From Acetobacterium paludosum (GTDB lineage Bacteria; Bacillota; Clostridia; Eubacteriales; Eubacteriaceae): a DNA stretch of 64,000 bases. The translations under genes were made by a program, and so were the position numbers. Of this stretch, positions 60,745 to 64,000 are shown piece by piece. Every line of letters begins with the position of its first letter. Position 1 is the first letter of the stretch. The stretch lies in the NCBI RefSeq assembly GCF_008086595.1, contig NZ_RXYA01000006.1:124001-188000 (forward strand). Reading direction: 5' to 3'. The notes beneath the pieces were generated by a model. That model did not search any database, was not told the DNA's origin, and saw only the letters and a list, made by a program, of their open reading frames with translations.

Positions 60745-62406
60745 ATGAAGGAAAATAAGTTTATTTTGGAAAGGCTTTTAAAAAACAAAGAAATAACACG
60801 CCAGGATATTACCGACAGAATTCAAGAAGCCAAACAGTCAGACCGCTCGTTATTGGACTTATTATTAGAAGACCGGGTTATTTCTCCGGAAAAATTGCTA
60901 TTGATTTTTCATAAAGAGTGGGGTTTTAATGTATATGATCCTCAAAAAGATCTAATGGATTCAAAAGCTCTTTTTTTGTTCACAAAAGAACAAGCCTTGG
61001 AATATCTTGTTTTTCCATTAAACCAGCCGGATGAAGAACATTTAATCATCCTAATGGCTGATCCAACTGATGAAGAAACCATTCGAGTTTTGCAACAGAT
61101 AACAAAGAAACGTCTAAAAATATTAGCGGCAGAAAAAGAATGTATTCAGAGTCTGATTCGAAGATACTATAATGGAAGTGTTCTTTATGATGAAGATATT
61201 TCAAAAAAAACAAACCATGATGGCAGCGGAAATGAAGAACCGTCAATCATCAACCTTGTGAACGAAATAATCGAAGAAGGTGTTTCCCAGGGTGCCAGTG
61301 ATATTCATATCGAAGCATTCCCGAAGAAATTTCAAATTCGACTGCGCATTGACGGGTTGCTGCAGCTGATGAAAGTGTTGGAAGAAAAGACCTGGCAGGG
61401 TTTGATCTCGCGTTTGAAAATACTTGGAGGATGCGACATTGCGGAGCATCGGTTTCCTCAGGATGGTGCTTTTACGACCCGTTTTGAGGGGCGACAGATT
61501 GATATTCGGGTATCCATTATACCAACCATTCATGGTGAAAAAATAGTCTTGCGATTATTGGATCAGCGCAAGTTTTTAATGAAAATTGAAGAACTGGGAT
61601 TTTCAAGTGACCAGAAAATTCTGATTAAAGACATAATGGATTCACCCCATGGCATGATATTGGCATCCGGACCAACCGGTAGCGGAAAATCGACGACTAT
61701 TTACAGTTTGCTCAATGGGATCAATTCTGAGACCCAAAACATTATTACCATTGAGGATCCTGTTGAATTTCAGATGGAGGATGTGAATCAGATTCAGGTT
61801 AATGAGAAAACAGGACTTAATTTTGCCATGGGACTGCGTTCGATTTTACGACAAGATCCTAATGTGATTATGGTTGGCGAAATCCGAGATGAAGAAACCG
61901 CAGCGATGGCAACTCGGGCGGCGATTACCGGTCATTTGGTGTTATCCACTATTCATACCAACAATGCCATTGCATCGATTACACGCTTGATGGATATGAA
62001 GGTTCCGCTTTATTTATTGTCATCAGCCCTTAGAGGAATTATTTCTCAAAAGTTGATTAAAAGACTTTGTCCAAATTGCAAGCAGGAAGGCTGGGCAACT
62101 CAAGCAGAAAAGGATCTTCTTGGGTTGCCAGATGAAAAGATCAAACTATATTATCCTGAAGGCTGCCCTTTGTGTCACGGTACTGGGTATCGGGGCCGAT
62201 TGGCGGTGCAGGAAGTTTTGAAAATAACTCGAAATATTCGCGAGTCTATCGGCCAGGGAAAAGATTATGACAGTATTCGCCAAATTGCCATGGAAGAAGG
62301 GCTGATCCCCATTGAAGAATCTTTAAAACAGTATATTTTAAATGGCAGCACCTCTTTTGCGGAGGGTTTTGAGATCCTGGCGTTTGAAAAAATCTGGCAT
62401 CATTAG
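60745..62406 (+). CDS. gspE: Type IV pilus/type II secretion assembly ATPase (PilB/GspE)
   Basis: A 553-residue cytoplasmic hexameric ATPase driving pilus or pseudopilus assembly. The N-terminal MshEN-type domain (~1-140) precedes the ATPase domain: SDIHIEAFPK, Walker A GPTGSGKSTT, the Asp box, IMVGEIRDEETA (Walker B), and the tetracysteine zinc motif CPNCKQEG ... CPLCHGTG. The start is ATG 60745 behind AGGAGG; the frame open from 60667 adds a hydrophobic extension unlike the family. It is nine bases before gspF, and more pilus genes probably lie beyond the window. Confidence 0.94.
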   Translation: MKENKFILERLLKNKEITRQDITDRIQEAKQSDRSLLDLLLEDRVISPEKLLLIFHKEWGFNVYDPQKDLMDSKALFLFTKEQALEYLVFPLNQPDEEHLIILMADPTDEETIRVLQQITKKRLKILAAEKECIQSLIRRYYNGSVLYDEDISKKTNHDGSGNEEPSIINLVNEIIEEGVSQGASDIHIEAFPKKFQIRLRIDGLLQLMKVLEEKTWQGLISRLKILGGCDIAEHRFPQDGAFTTRFEGRQIDIRVSIIPTIHGEKIVLRLLDQRKFLMKIEELGFSSDQKILIKDIMDSPHGMILASGPTGSGKSTTIYSLLNGINSETQNIITIEDPVEFQMEDVNQIQVNEKTGLNFAMGLRSILRQDPNVIMVGEIRDEETAAMATRAAITGHLVLSTIHTNNAIASITRLMDMKVPLYLLSSALRGIISQKLIKRLCPNCKQEGWATQAEKDLLGLPDEKIKLYYPEGCPLCHGTGYRGRLAVQEVLKITRNIRESIGQGKDYDSIRQIAMEEGLIPIEESLKQYILNGSTSFAEGFEILAFEKIWHH

Positions 62407-62415
62407 GAAACCGTT

Positions 62416-63642
62416 ATGAATAAAAAATTTAGTTACAAAGCCAAAAATGCTCAAGGGGAGAATGTCGCCGGAACGCTCACCGCAAAAACATTGCAGGATG
62501 CTGCCGTGATGCTTCATGTGCAAAGTCTAATTGTTCTGGAGATAACAGAAAAAACGAAGGCTGATGGATTTTTATATCGAGAATTTGATTTTCAATTCAA
62601 ACATGTATCGACAACTGAATTCAGCCAGTTCAGCAGAAAATTCTATGTCATGTTAAAGGCGGGAATTTCCATATTAAAATGTCTGGAATTAATTGGCGAA
62701 GAAACAAAGAATAAGGGCTTTTCCAGGGATATTTCTGGAATATGCAGTCGGATACAATCGGGGGAGAGTCTTTCCCAGGCCATGAAATCCTATCCTAAAT
62801 CATTTCCATCGCTGTTTGTTTTTATGGTTGAGGCTGGTGAAATGAGTGGAAATCTTACGGAAATTCTGCTGGGAATGGCTGAATATTATGAGACTGAGCA
62901 AAAAAACAGCCGCCAGCTTCAGCAGGTCCTTTTTTATCCGGTTATTCTGGTCTTTGTGGCAGCACTAGTGCTGATTTTTTTACTGACCTATGTTCTGCCA
63001 ACTTTTGTCGGTATGTTTGAGGCCATGGATGCACCGCTTCCAAAACCAACCCGATTACTTCTTGGCATTAGCCAAATACTAATGACCCGTTGGCCAATCA
63101 TCCTTTTGATTATCATCGGAGGTGTTTTATTGTTTGCAATGATGTTGGAATTCCCGCAGGTTATCTTTGCCAGAGATTATCTAAAAATTAAATTACCGTT
63201 AATTGGAAGCCTTAATCAAAAACGATGTTTATCAATGATGGCGAAAACGATGGCAATGTTATTAAACAGTGGCATTGATCTCCTGTCGGCATTAAACCGT
63301 TTGGCGGGAGTTACTGACAATCGTTTTATAAAAAACGAAGTCAAAATATTAGCGAAAAAAGTATCCAGTGGGACAAGCCTGGTTCAGGGAATGAAAGAAA
63401 GCGTGGCTTTTCCAAGCCTTTTTCGTCAACTTGTCGGCATTGGTGAAGCTTCCGGTTCTTTACCGGTGGTATTGGAAACAATGCATGAAATCTATAAAGA
63501 TGAGATACAAGCTCGTATCGAATTGGTGAGCACAGCCTTGGAGCCGCTAATACTGATCGTATTGGGGGGCGTGGTGCTCTTTATTTTAGCAGCTATTATG
63601 TTGCCGGTTTTTGATATCTATTCGGCATATTCCAGTATGTGA
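62416..63642 (+). CDS. gspF: Type IV pilus/type II secretion inner membrane platform protein (PilC/GspF)
   Basis: A 408-residue inner-membrane platform protein with two GspF (T2SSF) domains (~70-195 and ~275-395) and three membrane helices (~170-195, ~225-245, ~375-400). FSYKAKNAQGENVAGTL at the N-terminus, FSRKFYVMLKAGISILKCLEL and the repeated LVGIGEASGSLPVVLE are family landmarks. It would couple the upstream ATPase to pilin assembly. It lies nine bases after gspE. Confidence 0.94.
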   Translation: MNKKFSYKAKNAQGENVAGTLTAKTLQDAAVMLHVQSLIVLEITEKTKADGFLYREFDFQFKHVSTTEFSQFSRKFYVMLKAGISILKCLELIGEETKNKGFSRDISGICSRIQSGESLSQAMKSYPKSFPSLFVFMVEAGEMSGNLTEILLGMAEYYETEQKNSRQLQQVLFYPVILVFVAALVLIFLLTYVLPTFVGMFEAMDAPLPKPTRLLLGISQILMTRWPIILLIIIGGVLLFAMMLEFPQVIFARDYLKIKLPLIGSLNQKRCLSMMAKTMAMLLNSGIDLLSALNRLAGVTDNRFIKNEVKILAKKVSSGTSLVQGMKESVAFPSLFRQLVGIGEASGSLPVVLETMHEIYKDEIQARIELVSTALEPLILIVLGGVVLFILAAIMLPVFDIYSAYSSM

Positions 63643-63686
63643 ACAATGCATTTGATTAAAGATTGTATTTTAGTAGGAGATGAAAG

Positions 63687-64000
63687 ATGGTTAGAGCGTC
63701 GAAAAAAAGTTTTGCTTCAGAAATTGATTTTTATAAGCTGTTTTGGGTGTTTATGATTGGGTGTTTTTTGGGGGTAGTCGTTGAAATTTTGTTTTGCTTA
63801 GTGTCGAACGGTTATATTGAAAGTCGACAAGGCTTGATATATGGCCCCTTCAATCCGGTTTACGGTTTTGGGGCAGTACTTATGACCCTGGTGCTCCATC
63901 CTATTGAACATAAAAGATGGTATGTTATTTTTATATTAAGTATGATTCTGGGGGGCGGCTTTGAGTTTATAAGTAGTTATGTTCAGCAATTTACAACTGG
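63687..64000 (+). CDS. PF06541-type membrane protein (putative ABC transporter permease), 3' partial
   Basis: ATG 63687, six bases after AGGAGA, opens a frame that runs off the window. The 104 visible residues include two to three helices and GLIYGPFNPVYGFGAV, the hallmark of the PF06541 putative ABC-transporter membrane family. No ATPase is adjacent in the window. It follows gspF by 44 bases, so it may be read from the same transcript, though a role in pilus assembly is not implied by the family. Confidence 0.75.
   Translation, partial: MVRASKKSFASEIDFYKLFWVFMIGCFLGVVVEILFCLVSNGYIESRQGLIYGPFNPVYGFGAVLMTLVLHPIEHKRWYVIFILSMILGGGFEFISSYVQQFTT

Overview
The window looks like chromosome of an acetogenic Clostridium-group bacterium, most probably Acetobacterium or a close relative. 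The strongest pointer is a complete five-gene operon (about 49.99-56.48 kb) with the layout of the caffeate-respiration operon carABCDE of Acetobacterium woodii: CoA transferase, CoA ligase, acyl-CoA dehydrogenase, EtfB, and an EtfA carrying an extra N-terminal two-cluster ferredoxin domain. AT-rich DNA, strong AGGAGG ribosome binding sites, ChW-repeat surface proteins and several TTG/GTG starts agree with this. The genus is inferred from gene content; no rRNA is present. I saw no tRNA, rRNA, insertion sequence, prophage or CRISPR array.

Layout. 1-0.8 kb: 3' end of a secreted GBS-Bsp-like/M23 peptidase. 0.9-14.6 kb: a surface-polysaccharide cluster with several GT2 glycosyltransferases, a WcaJ-type priming transferase, a small DMT-type carrier, a DPM-synthase-like enzyme with a DUF2304 partner, galE and four large polytopic proteins that may be extracytoplasmic GT-C transferases. 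14.7-18.3 kb: an LCP wall-polymer ligase divergent from a pair of unknown coiled-coil/membrane proteins. 18.4-20.9 kb: a polar amino acid ABC importer. 20.9-28.5 kb: an unknown membrane protein, a processive GT2 enzyme, and a MacAB-like efflux set with a two-component system. 28.5-33.6 kb: a MarR regulator with a heterodimeric ABC exporter. 33.7-37.2 kb: azlCD, trmB, an ABC-F resistance gene wrecked by a large internal deletion but keeping its attenuator leader, and an SPL-type radical SAM protein. 37.4-44.1 kb: a transglutaminase-like protein and the threonine block (thrC-thrB-ACT regulator, divergent from hom-lysC). 44.2-48.2 kb: a ChW/C39-like exoprotein, an unexplained 465-base gap, and leuCD-type dehydratase genes. 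48.4-56.5 kb: two paralogous PadR regulators and the car operon. 56.7-59 kb: a PadR regulator with an MFS exporter. 59.2-60.5 kb: a ChW/SGNH hydrolase. 60.7-64 kb: type IV pilus/type II secretion genes gspE and gspF and a truncated PF06541-type membrane protein.

How parts work together. The car genes would activate caffeate or related hydroxycinnamates to the CoA thioester, recycle CoA from the product by CoA transfer, and reduce the thioester with NADH while the Etf/ferredoxin module bifurcates electrons to ferredoxin. A palindrome with ATGT-N8-ACAT spacing, the layout described for PadR operators, lies on the -35 box of the car promoter, beside a divergent padR gene. This suggests substrate-induced derepression. 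A second PadR circuit is visible at 58.3-58.95 kb, where the same palindrome (TAGTATA-N3-TATACTA) precedes both the regulator and the MFS exporter. Other regulatory finds are the stranded ABC-F attenuator with a six-codon leader peptide, a 17-bp hairpin between the solute-binding and permease genes of the amino acid importer, and a long imperfect inverted repeat inside the car operon.
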